From Nitratidesulfovibrio sp. SRB-5 (GTDB lineage: Bacteria; Desulfobacterota; Desulfovibrionia; Desulfovibrionales; Desulfovibrionaceae), in assembly GCF_019931275.1 (NCBI RefSeq), contig NZ_JAIOTY010000002.1, forward strand, positions 1,328,631 through 1,392,630: DNA of 64,000 nucleotides, given 5' to 3'. Position 1 is the first letter of the stretch, and every line of letters starts with the position of its first letter. The notes under the pieces were generated by a model, which was not told the DNA's origin, searched no databases, and saw only the letters and a list, made by a program, of their open reading frames with translations. Below are positions 27,165 through 35,553 of this stretch, one piece after another. Made by a program: the position numbers and the translations under genes.

Positions 27165-28190
27165 CTACCAAAGCCCGCAATTGGGCAGGACGGGTTGCAA
27201 GTCGGGCATGACCTCGCGGGGAATGGCGTCCAGCGCAAGGTCGTCCCCAAGGTCGGGCATGTCGTCTTCCCCTTTTTCGGGTTCGTCTGCGGACGCTATC
27301 CGTCCATTCTTCGTGCTCCCATCCTGCCGCAGCAGAGCATCCAGCAGGTCTGCCGGACGATGCCCCTCCATGATCCGCTGCCCATGCTCCATGAGCGCGG
27401 ACGGATCGCGCAGCAGGGCCACCAGCCCCTGCAGCATGAGCAGGTGCGCCCCCTGTATCCTGCCCCGCTTGGGCAGATTGGCGAAGGCCGTTCCGATGAG
27501 GTCGGCCACCGGGGCCACCCTGGGTTCCACGAAGGTGAGCCCGACCAGTTTCTGGTGGATGGTTCGCAGGGGAGACAGCGCCTTGTGGGTCACTTCGCTG
27601 CGGCCCGCGTAGCACTTGTGCCAGGCCTCGGTGGCGGCTTTGGCCACCTCGTCGAACAGGGTCCGGCCAAGCCCTCGCACCTCTTCCGCAAGCCCCAGGG
27701 CAACCGGCTCCACATCGTTCTGAGCGGGCGGCACGATGCGGTAGACCTGCCAACGGAAGCCCATGCGGCTGCGCACGTAGTCCGCACTGACGGTGGAATC
27801 GGCGATGATGCGCTCCCACTCGCCGTGCCGGGCAATCCAGTCCCGAACGGCGTCATCGTACCGGGTGAGGAAGGTATCCCTGGCTGCCAGAAATTCGGTT
27901 CGAATGCGGTCGAGTTCTTCCACAAGAACGGGGGCTTTTTCCTCCGGAATGCCCCAACCGCCAAGAAAGCGTACGCCGTGACGGTCGAGCAGGTTCACCG
28001 CGCGCGCTTTCAGCGTGCCGAAGATCTTCAGTTCCTCGGGATCGCAGATGCGCTTGCTGCCGAGGGAGGCAAGCTCCTCCGGCGGCAGGTCTGCACCGCC
28101 GAAGTCCGCCGGGGTCAACTTGCGGCGGGCGGTCCAGATGTTCACGTCGAGGTTGATGGCCATAAGGCAGTTCAGGATGGTGTCGTTCAT
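27165..28190 (-). CDS. DUF3150-like protein of the CobS-CobT module
   Basis: A 341-residue, largely helical, cytoplasmic protein. It begins MNDTILNCLMAINLDVNIW and contains TARRKLTPADFGGADLP, typical of DUF3150 proteins that sit between CobS-like AAA and CobT-like VWA genes in phages and integrative elements. A coiled-coil-like middle (VLVEELDRIRTEFLAARDTFL) is followed by an acidic C-terminal region (EKGEDDMPDLGDDLALD). It lies 75 bases upstream of the VWA gene and downstream of a small gene and the AAA gene, all on the minus strand. Probably an adaptor of the ATPase-VWA machine; no catalytic motif seen. Confidence 0.65.
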   Translation of the reverse strand: MNDTILNCLMAINLDVNIWTARRKLTPADFGGADLPPEELASLGSKRICDPEELKIFGTLKARAVNLLDRHGVRFLGGWGIPEEKAPVLVEELDRIRTEFLAARDTFLTRYDDAVRDWIARHGEWERIIADSTVSADYVRSRMGFRWQVYRIVPPAQNDVEPVALGLAEEVRGLGRTLFDEVAKAATEAWHKCYAGRSEVTHKALSPLRTIHQKLVGLTFVEPRVAPVADLIGTAFANLPKRGRIQGAHLLMLQGLVALLRDPSALMEHGQRIMEGHRPADLLDALLRQDGSTKNGRIASADEPEKGEDDMPDLGDDLALDAIPREVMPDLQPVLPNCGLW

Positions 28191-28235
28191 GTGCGTGCTC
28201 CATAAAAGCGGAACGCCCCTCGGGGGAGGGGCGTC

Positions 28236-28523
28236 CTAGATTCCGTTGTGGAAGTGGTAGTGGTCTTTTTCGATCTTCTCCGCAGCCTGTCGCCACATTT
28301 CCTGTACCGGGTCCTCGTCGATGCAGCGGCCCCACCCGATGGTGTGGACCGTGACCCGAGAGGGATGTGGTTCCTCGTCATCCCCGGTCCAGGTGCGGAC
28401 CTTGAGGAGGTAGAGTTCCGCTTCCGCCTTCCAGTGGTGGCGGACGCCGTTGGTGTGGATATCCCGGACGAGGTGGATGCTGCGGGAGAAGGGGAAGATG
28501 CGCATGGCGGATGTCGCTTTCAT
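28236..28523 (-). CDS. Hypothetical protein, 95 aa
   Basis: A small protein beginning MKATSAMRIFPFSRSIHLV, with GAGGAG eight bases before the ATG. It has a beta-rich middle (AEAELYLLKVRTWTG) and a C-terminal helix rich in charged residues and His (KIEKDHYHFHNGI). No family recognised. Placed between the WGR-domain gene and the DUF3150-like gene, so probably part of the same transcript. Confidence 0.6.
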   Translation of the reverse strand: MKATSAMRIFPFSRSIHLVRDIHTNGVRHHWKAEAELYLLKVRTWTGDDEEPHPSRVTVHTIGWGRCIDEDPVQEMWRQAAEKIEKDHYHFHNGI

Positions 28524-28599
28524 GAGAGTGTGCTCCTCGTGGGTGCTGTGTAGGTCGAGGTCGTTCCAGAATGCGGAATCGTCGGGAGGGAAATCACGG

Positions 28600-29004
28600 T
28601 TACGGGAGAGGGCCGTATGACGAGGCGAGCCGGTAGCCTTCCTTGAGTTTGCCAAGGGTGCGTGACCGCGCCTCGCGGATGGGGTTGCCCCGGTTGCACC
28701 GGGTGATGGCCAGGGCAAGCCGTTGTCCTTGCGTATTTAGCTTGCCCCAATGAAGGTCGATGCCGTGCTCCTGGATGGTGCAGGACCAGAACTTGCCGCC
28801 CGAAGGTGTGTCCTTTTCGAGGCGCAGCCAGGGAGGTGAAGGGAGGGAGGCGAAGAAGGCGGGGTCAAGAGACTGACGAGTAAGCAGGGAATCCATGAAC
28901 TGGAGCACTAGGCCGGTATTGCCCGGGATTCGGGGAGACGCGGCATCCTTGCCGGGGGTGTCCGCAGCGGACGTGTTCGGCGCGGTAGCGGCGTCCCCGC
29001 TCAC
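28600..29004 (-). CDS. WGR-domain protein
   Basis: A 134-residue protein with a WGR domain in its C-terminal 80 residues: KFWSCTIQEHGIDLHWGKLN, where WGK stands at the WGR signature, and a helical end. WGR domains occur in PARPs and bacterial MolR-type proteins and often bind nucleic acid. Translation starts at a GTG that overlaps the stop of the AAA ATPase gene (GTGA), so the two are coupled. The N-terminal ~35 residues are Ala/Pro/Thr-rich. Confidence 0.7.
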   Translation of the reverse strand: MSGDAATAPNTSAADTPGKDAASPRIPGNTGLVLQFMDSLLTRQSLDPAFFASLPSPPWLRLEKDTPSGGKFWSCTIQEHGIDLHWGKLNTQGQRLALAITRCNRGNPIREARSRTLGKLKEGYRLASSYGPLP

Positions 29005-29978
29005 TCCCCCGAGGGGAACATGCGCTGGGCGATCTCGTGGAGCAGCGTTCGGGTTTCCCGGGTGGCCTTGAAGCCGAGCGTCCGGTCGAGGGCGTAGGCC
29101 ACGGGCTGGATGCCCTGCAGGGCGAGCGGCTGGAACCGCTGGGTCAGGTCGGCCCAGCGAATCAGGGTACGGGTGGAGAAGGTCACCTCGATGGAGGCGC
29201 CATGCGCCGTGCCCGATTCGTCCATGAACAGACGACGGACTTCGTTGGCGTAATCGATCATGGTGCGCCGCAGGGGTGCAGGGAGTTGCGGTGCGATGCG
29301 TTCCAGCAATCGTTCTTCCGCTGCGGGTTCGGGGTAGCCCATCTCGCACAGCCAGAACCGGTCGAGGAAGGCGAGGTTCTGGCGCAGGGTGCCCTGGTAG
29401 AGGCCCGTTTCGTCGGAACCGCCGTTGGTGTTGGCCGTGGCCGCGAACCGGAACATGGGGTGCGGCATGACCAGTTCACCGCCGTTCTCCGGGATGCACA
29501 GGGGCTGGCCGTCGAGGATGCCGTTGAGCCCCGTGGCCGTGGCGGGTTCCAGTAAATCCAGTTCGTTGAGGAGCAGGATTCCTCCATGCTTCATGGCCAG
29601 CGCCAGCGGTCCGTACCGGAACTCCATAGAGCCCTGATGCACGGACAGGTGGCCCACGAGGTCGGGGAATTCCAGCCTGCCATGCCCGGTAACCTCAAAC
29701 ACCGGGTAGTTGAGCCGGGCGGCCAGTTGCCGGATGGCGCTGGACTTCCCGCTGCCGGTGGGACCGAACACGTAGAGCGGATCGGATGCGGTCATCAGCC
29801 AGACCACGATGTCGCGCGTGGTCTCGTGGAAGATGTAGTCGGGGTCGGCCTTGGGGGTGTACGTCGAGGGCTGGGGGTAGCCCTTGATCATGCGGCCCGA
29901 CGGGGTGCCGCTGAACACGGCGCCAGCGTCGAGATCGACGGGCTGCAACGCGTGCAGGCCCGAATCGGTATGGGGCAT
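29001..29978 (-). CDS. CobS/MoxR-like AAA+ ATPase
   Basis: AAA+ ATPase of the MoxR/CobS clade, 325 aa. Walker A is YVFGPTGSGKSSAIRQ (about residues 70-85), Walker B is GGILLLNELDLL, the sensor-1 region is FRFAATANTNGGSDETG, and an Arg-finger/sensor-2 part follows (DRFWLCEMGYPEP, STRTLIRW). It probably remodels a partner presented by the VWA protein encoded downstream. A decayed copy of its central part is found at 60625-60832. First gene of the module; preceded on the opposite strand by toxin-antitoxin genes. Confidence 0.8.
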   Translation of the reverse strand: MPHTDSGLHALQPVDLDAGAVFSGTPSGRMIKGYPQPSTYTPKADPDYIFHETTRDIVVWLMTASDPLYVFGPTGSGKSSAIRQLAARLNYPVFEVTGHGRLEFPDLVGHLSVHQGSMEFRYGPLALAMKHGGILLLNELDLLEPATATGLNGILDGQPLCIPENGGELVMPHPMFRFAATANTNGGSDETGLYQGTLRQNLAFLDRFWLCEMGYPEPAAEERLLERIAPQLPAPLRRTMIDYANEVRRLFMDESGTAHGASIEVTFSTRTLIRWADLTQRFQPLALQGIQPVAYALDRTLGFKATRETRTLLHEIAQRMFPSGE

Positions 29979-30042
29979 GGGGTGCTCCTTTATGTTGTGT
30001 CAGTTTGGGATGTTGGCTATGTCGAGGTACAAGGAGGGGCGC

Positions 30043-30531
30043 ATGTCCAATTTGGGTACGCATTTTGACCCGGAAACGAGAGAACGTTTGGAGGCTTTGG
30101 CCAAGACCATGGACAAGTCCGTGCCATGGCTCGTGGCTGAAGCCGTGCGCCGATACGTCATGGATGAAGGCCGGGTGGTGGGAGCCATTGCTGTTGGGCT
30201 GCGGCAGGCAGATGCCGGGCTGTTCACCATGGCTGATGTGGTTCGTGAGAGCTTTTCCCGATGTGGTGTGGACACTGCTCAGGCTTGGACCACTGAAGCG
30301 TGGTCCGACTTGCAAAAGCTGGGATCACGCCTGACCGCTGAGAACAGCAGGGGATTATTCCAGTTGGTTGCAGAAACCCTGGAGATGCTGCGTGCGGCTC
30401 TTGGTAAGAGCCAGGAAGGACGGGTGCCGGGTACCCGTGAGGTCGTGATGGCTGATCCCTTCTGTACGTTGATCTACCGGGTTCGGGGTGGGGAGGTGCA
30501 GGTGCTGCGGATTATCCCTCAACGCGATTGA
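30043..30531 (+). CDS. One-chain fusion of CopG/RHH antitoxin-like and ParE-like toxin domains
   Basis: A 162-residue protein. Residues 1-60 look like a ribbon-helix-helix DNA-binding antitoxin (FDPETRERLEALAKTMDKS, WLVAEAVRRYV). Residues 80-162 follow the RelE/ParE fold: TTEAWSDLQKLGSRL, then GRVPGTREVVMADPF and LIYRVRGGEVQVLRI. The same pattern (GRVAGTRELVV...LVYLVEE) is in the ordinary ParE toxin encoded at 30820-31125. The start has AAGGAGG five bases upstream. No stop or frameshift separates the halves. It may be an autoregulated or self-inhibited toxin. Confidence 0.65.
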   Translation: MSNLGTHFDPETRERLEALAKTMDKSVPWLVAEAVRRYVMDEGRVVGAIAVGLRQADAGLFTMADVVRESFSRCGVDTAQAWTTEAWSDLQKLGSRLTAENSRGLFQLVAETLEMLRAALGKSQEGRVPGTREVVMADPFCTLIYRVRGGEVQVLRIIPQRD

Positions 30532-30549
30532 CGTCTGCTCATGGTGGAT

Positions 30550-30567
30550 GTAGTCGTAAATGACTAC
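30550..30567. promoter_or_regulatory. Operator-like inverted repeat of the toxin-antitoxin operon
   Basis: GTAGTC and GACTAC separated by six bases, immediately upstream of the antitoxin ribosome-binding site. Typical place for autoregulation by an RHH antitoxin. Confidence 0.55.
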
Positions 30568-30580
30568 GGAGGGTCATCCC

Positions 30581-30823
30581 ATGCAGCATCCCACCACCAT
30601 TCGTTTGGATCAGGATACCGTTATCCGGCTGGACGAGATCGCTGAGGCCACGGACAGCACGCGTGCCGCAGTCATCAAGGAAGCCGTCGAGCAGTTCCTT
30701 GCCTATGACGCCTGGTTTCGTCTCAAGGTGAAGCAGGGATTGGATGCCGCACGCGAAGGGCGCGTGGTGAGCCATGATGAGGCCAAAGACCGCATGCGCA
30801 CCTTGGGCATTGCACTGGAATGA
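30581..30823 (+). CDS. RHH/CopG-family antitoxin
   Basis: An 80-residue antitoxin: a ribbon-helix-helix N terminus (PTTIRLDQDTVIRLDEIAE, STRAAVIKEAVEQFL) that binds DNA and a C-terminal helix (HDEAKDRMRTLGIALE) that would wrap the toxin. The ATG at 30581 with GGAGG eight bases before it is favoured over an ATG 21 bases upstream. The toxin gene starts within its last codons (ATGA overlap). A short inverted repeat just upstream is a probable operator. Confidence 0.8.
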   Translation: MQHPTTIRLDQDTVIRLDEIAEATDSTRAAVIKEAVEQFLAYDAWFRLKVKQGLDAAREGRVVSHDEAKDRMRTLGIALE

Positions 30824-31125
30824 GCAGTGTCCTCGAATGGTCGCTCCCGGCGCTGGACGATCTTGCGGAGATCGCCATGTGGTTGCGCCAGGAGGATGCC
30901 GGGCTGGCCGAAGGCATGGTCCGACTCATCTTCGCGTCCGCTGAACTGCTTTCGCCGTACCCCCTTGCTGGCCGCGTGGGGCGAGTAGCGGGTACCCGCG
31001 AACTCGTGGTGAGGCGGAGCCCTTACCTTCTTGTCTACTTGGTCGAAGAGGCGCGAGTGGCCGTGGTCAGGGTGCTCCATGAGCGCAAGGATTGGCCGGG
31101 ACCGGATAACTCTGACGCCCCCTAG
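30820..31125 (+). CDS. parE: ParE-family toxin
   Basis: A 101-residue RelE/ParE superfamily toxin. ParE proteins poison DNA gyrase; RelE proteins cut mRNA. The N terminus LEWSLPALDDLAEIAMWL and the C-terminal GTRELVVRRSPYLLVYLV and VVRVLHERKDWP match ParE better than RelE. It overlaps the antitoxin gene by four bases. Likely stabilises the element. Convergent with the next gene, with a 4-base overlap of coding ends. Confidence 0.8.
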   Translation: MSSVLEWSLPALDDLAEIAMWLRQEDAGLAEGMVRLIFASAELLSPYPLAGRVGRVAGTRELVVRRSPYLLVYLVEEARVAVVRVLHERKDWPGPDNSDAP

Positions 31126-31481
31126 CCGAAGTCGATGGTTCGGAACAGGCGTGCGTCGAAGGGATTGTCCCACCAGCCGCCGAGAATCTCGGCATCGTCA
31201 ACGTCCTCGCCGATGCGCAGGAAGAGGTAGTCGTCAACGTCAAGTTCATCCATGACGTCGGTGATGAACCGTACCTCCTCGAAGTCCGCGTACCATTTGA
31301 CACCTTCCCAGTAGTACAGCACGCCTTCCGAGTCCGGTGCGTCCTGCCTGAGTCCGTTTTGCAGGAACAGTTCGATATCGCTGGGGTTCGTGGCATGCTG
31401 CCGTGCCTCGTGCATCGCGGCATCAAGCCGTGCCCGCCCGTTGTCGGACAGGCACAGGGCGACTTCGCTGTAGTATCCCAT
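31122..31481 (-). CDS. Hypothetical acidic protein, 119 aa
   Basis: Begins MGYYSEVALCLSDNGRARL and ends in an acidic alpha/beta domain with WEGVKWYADFEEVRFI and DDYLFLRIGEDVDDAEI. Such small acidic proteins are common in phage and plasmid recombination regions, but no named family was recognised. The ATG at 31481 is favoured by AAGGAGA seven bases upstream over one six bases further. It directly follows the nuclease gene on the same strand. Confidence 0.6.
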   Translation of the reverse strand: MGYYSEVALCLSDNGRARLDAAMHEARQHATNPSDIELFLQNGLRQDAPDSEGVLYYWEGVKWYADFEEVRFITDVMDELDVDDYLFLRIGEDVDDAEILGGWWDNPFDARLFRTIDFG

Positions 31482-31483
31482 GG

Positions 31484-32740
31484 TCATTCTCCTTTTCCGT
31501 TGATGGGGCCGATGAACAGCCGTTCATGAGGCTGGCCGGTCTTGCGAGCCCGCTCCAGGATGTCTGTCGCCGTTTGGGGATCGCCGGTCAGGGCCTGCAG
31601 TTCCTCCTGCAGGGCCGACTGGTCGATGGTCTGTCTGCCGGGCATGGATGCCACCCGAAAGCGGTGTCTGCCCGCGGTTATCCAGTCCCGGGCCATGCTG
31701 TCGCTTACCGCCGCGATGCGCTGGAAGGCGGAGCGAATGCGCCCTTCGATGGCCGCGATATCGCCCTCGATGGCGAGTTTGCGTTCCTTCAGGCCCGCGA
31801 GATGGTCGAGGTCCGCCGCATGGGCGGGACCGAGGTCCACGGGTATTCCGTCAACCCGCATGGGCCGGAACTTGGGACAGGTGGCGTTGGCGTCGCACCA
31901 GTCGCACAGGGGGTGAAACCCCTGGCAGTACGGGAGGTCGTCAAGCGCCAACTGCCCCGCCTTGACGGCGTTGACGGCCTGCCACAGGTCCGCGGCAGTG
32001 TTGCAGCAGATGCCGAGCATGGTCCGGTTGGGCGTATACGGCCCGAAGGCCTTGGCGTCGGCCATGGAGATGGAGAGCACCCAGCCTTCGATGGTCACGC
32101 CTTCCGGAGTGTCCGGCAAGTTGATGCCGAAGAGCAGACGGGCCGCTTCCGGGAAGGGCTTGCGGGTGAAGATCGGCTGACCGTCTTCGTCCCGATGCGA
32201 GCAGCACGGGCGATGCCAGGTGCTCTCCAGCAGGCCGATCTGCCCGTAGAGTTGCACCTCGTTGGAGGTGTAGAGGGTTTCGGGCAGGTGCCCGTTGCTT
32301 TTCAGCTCCAGCACCCGGATGACGGGTGTCGGAGCTTCGTGGATGAGGGTGATGTCGAGGTGGGCCTTGATGGGCACGCGGTGGAAGGATGCGCTGATTT
32401 CCAGTTGCGGGATGAGGCGGTGACCGCTTCTGGTGAGGGCGTCGGTGATCCCGGCCTCCTGCCAGTGGCCTCGGTGCAGTGGGAGGTGGCGCTTCAGGAT
32501 GGAACCGACATGCTGAGGCGGGATGGTGTGGGGCTGCGTGCCCGGCGACGCCAACTTGCGGGCAGCCGCCGAGCGCAGGCATTCCATTGCGGCGCCGATG
32601 TCGGACATGCCGACGTAGGTGCTGCGGTCGCCCAGTTGCGTCTGCGTGGTGTGGATTTCTTGCGCGAGCATGGATTCGGCGAGGAGGCAGAGAGGGTCCG
32701 GCAGTGCCGGAGGCATGGGGGATTGCGAGGTGTCTGTCAT
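31484..32740 (-). CDS. Cas4/RecB-like PD-(D/E)XK exonuclease
   Basis: A 418-residue nuclease. The core motif runs from KAHLDITLIHE to VIRVLELKSNG (D...ExK). A C-terminal Cys set (CQGFHPLCDWCDANATC) would hold a 4Fe-4S cluster as in Cas4 and AddB. The last ~100 residues form a helical tail (LKERKLAIEGDIAAIEG). It is encoded next to the ERF annealing protein, so the pair probably works as a Red-like exonuclease-annealase system, or processes element ends. The ATG at 32740 has TGGAG five bases upstream; the open frame further upstream overlaps the ERF gene. Confidence 0.75.
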   Translation of the reverse strand: MTDTSQSPMPPALPDPLCLLAESMLAQEIHTTQTQLGDRSTYVGMSDIGAAMECLRSAAARKLASPGTQPHTIPPQHVGSILKRHLPLHRGHWQEAGITDALTRSGHRLIPQLEISASFHRVPIKAHLDITLIHEAPTPVIRVLELKSNGHLPETLYTSNEVQLYGQIGLLESTWHRPCCSHRDEDGQPIFTRKPFPEAARLLFGINLPDTPEGVTIEGWVLSISMADAKAFGPYTPNRTMLGICCNTAADLWQAVNAVKAGQLALDDLPYCQGFHPLCDWCDANATCPKFRPMRVDGIPVDLGPAHAADLDHLAGLKERKLAIEGDIAAIEGRIRSAFQRIAAVSDSMARDWITAGRHRFRVASMPGRQTIDQSALQEELQALTGDPQTATDILERARKTGQPHERLFIGPINGKGE

Positions 32741-32808
32741 GGGGGCTCCATCGAATGGGCGAGGCTCCCCATGGCGGGGGAATCCCCGCCCTTGGCGTGG
32801 TGTGTGGA

Positions 32809-33528
32809 TCAGGCGGTCTCGGCGTACCGCCACCAGACCTTGCGCTCGGCGTTCCATTTGAACCCGGCAGCCGAGAGCAGTTGCTTGCGGGCAGACGTGT
32901 TGCCGGACGCCATAACGCAAAGACGGCCATCCTGCGTGGTGGCCGTCGTGTAGGTTACCCCATCCAGCTTTGGCAGCGATGCCAAGGCCGGGTGTAATGC
33001 CTTGTCTGGCGGCATGGGGCGTGACTCAGTGTGGGGAACTGGCTGTACATGCGCAGTTGCGGCGCTCCCTTCCACCTTTTGCCGGGGCTGACGTGCTGTG
33101 CGTGGCTTGGCAGACGTATCGCGGGAAGCAGCTTCTCCGTCGTCATCGTCCTCCGTCACCATGCCAAGCATGGCCGAGAGAGCGTAGCGACGGGCATAGG
33201 TCATGGCGCTGCCATATCCTTGCGGGTCTGCCTTCGGTAGGGGCATGACCAGCAGCGACGACTGCCACTGACCGGATTCCGCATGCGTGAGCTTGGTGAC
33301 GAGACCGAGGTGCCCAGCCTCTGCTGGGACCGGATACTGGGTCACCCAAATCCCGTTGGTCAGCAGCGCGTCGCGGCAAGAATCCATGACGGAGTTGAGT
33401 GTGGCGTAACGCGATTTGGCGAACGGATTCTCACGGTCCTTGATGGCCGGTTGCAGGGTGTGCTGAACGGCAATGAGGGCCTTGGCGAGGTCTGTGACCT
33501 CTGGGGAGGTGTACTCGGTAGGGTACAT
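32809..33528 (-). CDS. ERF-family single-strand annealing protein
   Basis: A 239-residue ERF-superfamily recombinase of the P22 Erf type. The signature appears at the N terminus: ALIAVQHTLQPAIKDRENPFAKSRYATL and, after ~60 residues, YGSAMTYARRYALSAMLGM. The linker is Pro/Arg-rich, and the C-terminal ~50 residues form a separate small domain (GNTSARKQLLSAAGFKWNAE). AAGGAG lies before the ATG. It acts with the adjacent Fe-S exonuclease in homologous recombination. A decayed copy of its C-terminal half lies at about 60832-61070. Confidence 0.85.
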   Translation of the reverse strand: MYPTEYTSPEVTDLAKALIAVQHTLQPAIKDRENPFAKSRYATLNSVMDSCRDALLTNGIWVTQYPVPAEAGHLGLVTKLTHAESGQWQSSLLVMPLPKADPQGYGSAMTYARRYALSAMLGMVTEDDDDGEAASRDTSAKPRTARQPRQKVEGSAATAHVQPVPHTESRPMPPDKALHPALASLPKLDGVTYTTATTQDGRLCVMASGNTSARKQLLSAAGFKWNAERKVWWRYAETA

Positions 33529-33550
33529 AAGGACTCCTTAGAAAGAGACT

Positions 33551-33584
33551 AGCCCTGATACGCGGGGTATTAGGGCTGTTTTTA
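33551..33584 (+). terminator. Hairpin with T-tract in the ERF leader region
   Basis: AGCCCTGATAC pairs with GTATTAGGGCT (one wobble) and is followed on the plus strand by GTTTTT. No plus-strand gene ends here; it lies in the 5' leader of the minus-strand ERF gene, so it may block incoming plus-strand transcription or shape the leader. Confidence 0.5.
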
Positions 33585-33715
33585 AGTAAAAGGCTGGGGA
33601 TTCAAAAGTGTAATATATATCTAAAAAACAATGAATTACGAATATTTCTTGCTGGATACGGACTCGCAGTTGATTATAGCGCTGTGTCCCTTGTGGTCAT
33701 TGCTCAATATTCTTC

Positions 33716-35074
33716 GGGTTCCTCGACGCGAGACGTGGAAATCAGCTTTCTTGACTCTCCTTCCTGACGCATCGTAGCCTTTCCTTTTGCCCAGGAGGGA
33801 AGGAGCCGTGGAAGCTAACGATTTACTGACGTTGGGCCTTGGCCTCACAGCTCCCTGGCGAGTCGTGGACCAGTCTCTGGACCTTTCAAAGCAGCCAAGC
33901 GAACTTCGCCTTGAGGTCGAGGCCGCGAGAGGTGAGCGCTACCCTTGCCCGGCGTGCGGTGCGTTGTGTAAGGCCCATGATTTCGCTGAGTTCAGCTGGC
34001 GGCATCTCAACTTCTTCCAGCATCACTGCCTGATCAAGGCCCGTGTCCCCCGAGTGAGATGCCCGGAACATGGCCTCAAGCGCGTCAATGTCCCATGGGC
34101 ACGGCCTGGCAGCGGGTTCACCCTGCTTTTCGAGCAAGCGGTCATGCTTCTTGCCCGAGAGATGCCGGTCAACGCCGTGGCGCGTTACGTCGGCGTCACC
34201 GACAAGCGGATATGGCGGGTCGTGACGCACTACGTCTTGAAGGCCATGGGCAAGCTTGATCTCAGCCGACTGTGCGGAATCGGCCTTGACGAAACGGCAA
34301 CCAAGCGTGGCCATCATTACGTCACCATCTTCGTGGACATGGACCGGGAAAGCCGCCCGGTGGTCTTCGCGACTCCAGGCAAAGGCAAGGAATGCCTCAA
34401 GACCTTTGCCGCGTACCTCAAAGGGCGTCAGGGCAATCCGGAGAACGTGGTCGAGGTGGTCTGCGACATGTCACCAGCTTTTCTGTCGGCGGCCGAGGCG
34501 ACCTTCAGAAATGTCGCTGTAACCGTGGACTGGTTCCATGTGGTTCAGATTTTCACCAAAGCCCTCGACGAGGTCAGGCGTCTGGAAGCCAGAGAGGTCA
34601 TACTTCCCAAGGCTGCCCGGTGGGCGGTTCTCAAGGGCCTGGAAACTTGGCGTAGCGAGGAGCAGGTCGCGGCGCTCAAGGAGTTGGAGGAACGTGGATT
34701 GGCGACAGCCACCGCGTTTCGGGTGAAGGAACTGCTGCGGTGGGTGCGCAAAGCTGACACCAGGCAGGGTGCGCGATGGCGAGCAACGCGGTTTTTCGAA
34801 TTCGCTCGGGAACTTGCCGGGGATTCGGTTCTGCTCGCACCGGTACGCAAGGCGCTGAACACGTTCGAGGATCATTTGCCTCGAATATTGAGAAGATGGG
34901 ACTCCTTGCTTTCCAATGCTCGCTTGGAAGGGCTCAATGGCCTCTTTCAGGCTGCTCGCTCGCGGGCCAGAGGGTATCGGAACGTAACAACCTTCATCAC
35001 CATGATCTACCTGATCGGAGCGCCCATCACCCAACTCTTGGAGGCGTGAATTCCACAGCTAACGTCGAAGACCC
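33716..35074 (+). mobile_element. ISL3-family insertion sequence (complete)
   Basis: 1,359 bp, ends GGGTTCCTCGACG and CGTCGAAGACCC (imperfect inverted repeats), one transposase gene. The first 189 bp beyond the outermost base are repeated exactly at 40678-40866. The eight bases on each side (TATTCTTC and TAAAAACG) do not match, so this copy has been rearranged since insertion. Confidence 0.8.
33808..35049 (+). CDS. ISL3-family transposase
   Basis: A 413-residue DDE transposase. The N terminus has a zinc-finger-like CPACGALCKAHDF, followed by an HTH. The catalytic core begins CGIGLDETATKRGHHYVTI, then VVCDMSPAFL and VDWFHVVQIF, and the final Glu lies in NARLEGLNGLFQAARSRARGY. The GTG start has GGAGGGAAGGAG upstream. 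The gene appears intact. Confidence 0.9.
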   Translation: MEANDLLTLGLGLTAPWRVVDQSLDLSKQPSELRLEVEAARGERYPCPACGALCKAHDFAEFSWRHLNFFQHHCLIKARVPRVRCPEHGLKRVNVPWARPGSGFTLLFEQAVMLLAREMPVNAVARYVGVTDKRIWRVVTHYVLKAMGKLDLSRLCGIGLDETATKRGHHYVTIFVDMDRESRPVVFATPGKGKECLKTFAAYLKGRQGNPENVVEVVCDMSPAFLSAAEATFRNVAVTVDWFHVVQIFTKALDEVRRLEAREVILPKAARWAVLKGLETWRSEEQVAALKELEERGLATATAFRVKELLRWVRKADTRQGARWRATRFFEFARELAGDSVLLAPVRKALNTFEDHLPRILRRWDSLLSNARLEGLNGLFQAARSRARGYRNVTTFITMIYLIGAPITQLLEA

Positions 35075-35154
35075 TAAAAACGTGAGGGATTGATGTGGAG
35101 TAGCCCCCGTTTGGACCGGACACCCCGCCAACGATAGGAGATAGGTCTAGCCCT

Positions 35155-35553
35155 ATGACCAGGCCTAGTGCTAACGGGGGAGCCGTGGTGGAAGTGTTGA
35201 CCACAGCCCAGCGTCGACGTTGGACGGTGGCGGAGAAGGTTCAACTGGTCCAGGAGTCGTTGCAACCGGGGATGAACGTTTCGTACGTCGCCCGAAGAAA
35301 CGGCCTCTCTCCCAGCCTGTTGTTTCGCTGGAGGAAGCTCATGAGCGACGGAGGCAAGACCGCCGTCCAGGCGGATGACCAGGTCGTCGGAGCCGGGGAG
35401 GTCCGGGCGCTCAAGAAGCGTATACGCGATCTGGAGCGAATGCTGGGCAAGAAGACCATGGAGGTCGAAATCCTTCAGGAAGCGTTGGAGATTGCGCGCG
35501 AAAAAAAACTGATCTCGCGCACTCCGTTGCCCTGGGAGGACGGTTCCCGATGA
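35155..35553 (+). CDS. IS3-family transposase OrfA
   Basis: A 132-residue HTH and leucine-zipper protein: RRRWTVAEKVQLVQESLQ and SYVARRNGLSPSLLFRWR are the helix-turn-helix, and VRALKKRIRDLERMLGKK the coiled coil. Overlaps orfB by four bases (ATGA). Confidence 0.85.
   Translation: MTRPSANGGAVVEVLTTAQRRRWTVAEKVQLVQESLQPGMNVSYVARRNGLSPSLLFRWRKLMSDGGKTAVQADDQVVGAGEVRALKKRIRDLERMLGKKTMEVEILQEALEIAREKKLISRTPLPWEDGSR

Noticed and set aside
33708-35082. Target-site duplication around the ISL3 copy
   Set aside because: The eight bases on each side (TATTCTTC and TAAAAACG) do not match, so no duplication can be claimed.
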